From: an uncultured Lachnospiraceae bacterium | Lineage (GTDB): Bacteria > Bacillota_A > Clostridia > Lachnospirales > Lachnospiraceae | DNA length: 6,541 nt | Reading direction: 5' to 3' | NCBI GenBank assembly: GCA_902795715.1 | Contig: CADBME010000138.1 | Location: 1-6,541 of the forward strand | In this document: positions 5,590 through 6,541 of the stretch, one piece after another | How the letters are laid out: each line of letters starts with the position of its first letter | How positions within the stretch are numbered: the stretch's first letter is position 1 | Notes under the pieces: generated by a model | What the model saw: only the letters and a program-made list of their open reading frames with translations | The model's database searches: none | Told to the model about the DNA's origin: nothing | Position numbers and translations under genes: made by a program

Positions 5590-6541
5590 TCAGTTCCCAA
5601 GGGTAGCGACCATGACTGCCTTGATGGAGTGCATGCGATTTTCCGCCTCATCAAAAACCACTGACTTGTCCGACCGGAAGACTTCATCATCCACCTCACG
5701 TATGTCCAGGCCCAGTCTGTCACGCAAATCACGGGCTACACTGGTTCGAAAATCATGGTAGGCCGGCAGGCAGTGCATGAAGAGGCACTGGTCATTCCCT
5801 GTATCCTTCATCATCTTTGTGGTAACCTTGTAAGGCTTCAAGGCATTAACCCGGACAGGATAAAGGTCTTCGGATTCTCCCATGCTGACCCAGATATCCG
5901 TATAGATCACATCGGAGCCTCTTACATCCTCCGGGTCATGAGAAACCGTAATCGAGGCACCGCTCTCACGGGCAAAAGCCAGGGCGGTCTCAAGTACTTC
6001 CGGATCACAGACAGTCTCTTCAGGGCCAACAGCCTTGAAAGTCATCCCCATGATGGCTGACCCGTACATGAGGGCATACATGACGTTATCAGAAAGATCT
6101 CCCACAAAGGTCAGATTCATCTGCTCCAGAGGCTTGTCAATGTGTTCCTCCATGGTCATAAAATCCGCCAGAACCTGGGTGGGATGGTCTGTGTCCGTAA
6201 GTCCGTTCCAGACAGGAACACCGGAATATCTGGCTAACTCTTCCACCACATCCTGTCCGTATCCCCGGTATTCAATTCCATCATACATTCTTCCAAAAAC
6301 TCTGGCAGAATCCTCCAGGGATTCTTTTTTATTCATATGAGAGTTGGAGAGATAGGTCACATGGGCCCCTTCATCACAAGCTCCCACTTCAAAAGAACAT
6401 CGGGTTCTGGTGGATGATTTGTCAAATATCAGAACAATATTTTTACCCTTCAAAGAAGATCCGGTAATCCCCTTCTTTTTCTTAGCCTTCAACTCATGGG
6501 CAAGATCCAGTAAATATCGGATCTCTTCCCTGCTGAAGTCC
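5590..6541 (-). CDS. argF: Ornithine carbamoyltransferase, N-terminus cut by window edge
   Basis: This enzyme makes citrulline from ornithine and carbamoyl phosphate, in arginine synthesis (or, in catabolic ArcB forms, the reverse). The frame stays open to the right edge, giving 316 visible residues and the stop at 5590; about 20 N-terminal residues are missing. A TTG at 6492 is internal, since homologous sequence (DFSREEIRYLLDLA) continues upstream of it. Visible are the carbamoyl phosphate loop SSTRTR (42-47), HPTQ (119-122), WVSMGE (217-222), the ornithine SMG loop, and HCLP (256-259) with the catalytic Cys. The SMG loop argues against putrescine carbamoyltransferase. The segment GDLSDN (147-152) departs from the usual GDxRNN but keeps the second Asn. 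No arginine deiminase or carbamate kinase gene is next to it, so a biosynthetic role is favoured but not proven. Confidence 0.95.
   Translation of the reverse strand, partial: DFSREEIRYLLDLAHELKAKKKKGITGSSLKGKNIVLIFDKSSTRTRCSFEVGACDEGAHVTYLSNSHMNKKESLEDSARVFGRMYDGIEYRGYGQDVVEELARYSGVPVWNGLTDTDHPTQVLADFMTMEEHIDKPLEQMNLTFVGDLSDNVMYALMYGSAIMGMTFKAVGPEETVCDPEVLETALAFARESGASITVSHDPEDVRGSDVIYTDIWVSMGESEDLYPVRVNALKPYKVTTKMMKDTGNDQCLFMHCLPAYHDFRTSVARDLRDRLGLDIREVDDEVFRSDKSVVFDEAENRMHSIKAVMVATLGN

Noticed and set aside
6490..6492. TTG at 6492 as the start of argF
   Set aside because: The frame stays open upstream to the window edge and encodes a stretch typical of the family N-terminus, so the true start is outside the window.

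Overview
The window looks like chromosomal housekeeping DNA from a Clostridia-type Firmicute, most likely a Lachnospiraceae relative. This inference rests on the gene order argF-birA-small conserved gene-coaX-dus-greA, on the type III (CoaX) rather than type I pantothenate kinase, and on AAGGAG-type ribosome binding sites. Every convincing gene lies on the minus strand, so transcription runs from high to low coordinates.

Reading in the direction of transcription: the window opens inside argF (ornithine carbamoyltransferase, N-terminal ~20 residues beyond the right edge). It is followed after 21 nt by birA (biotin-protein ligase with an N-terminal helix-turn-helix). A 110-residue Lachnospiraceae-type conserved protein (DUF6145-like) overlaps the end of birA, and after a 56-nt gap comes coaX. 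A DusB-type tRNA dihydrouridine synthase (dus) overlaps the end of coaX. The tight spacing and overlaps suggest one co-transcribed unit joining arginine synthesis, biotin/CoA cofactor metabolism and tRNA modification.

A perfect-consensus sigma-A promoter (TTGACA, 17 bp, TATAAT) overlaps the dus stop codon and feeds greA (transcript cleavage factor) through a leader of about 137 nt that can fold in mutually exclusive ways. greA ends at a strong intrinsic terminator (about 1756-1796). Immediately after it a second good promoter (TTTACA-17-TATACT with extended -10) starts a two-gene unit. This unit encodes a 136-residue protein with two membrane helices and a large polytopic membrane protein. 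The latter's cytoplasmic tail ends in at least four 12-residue Lys/Glu/Ala/Asp repeats that run off the left edge.

No rRNA, tRNA, insertion sequence, prophage gene or CRISPR array is visible. There is no gene-free stretch longer than 300 bases; the longest gaps are 1680-1835 and 2325-2492, both filled by regulatory signals. The least understood parts are the membrane-protein pair, the repeat tail, the greA leader and the small gene between birA and coaX.
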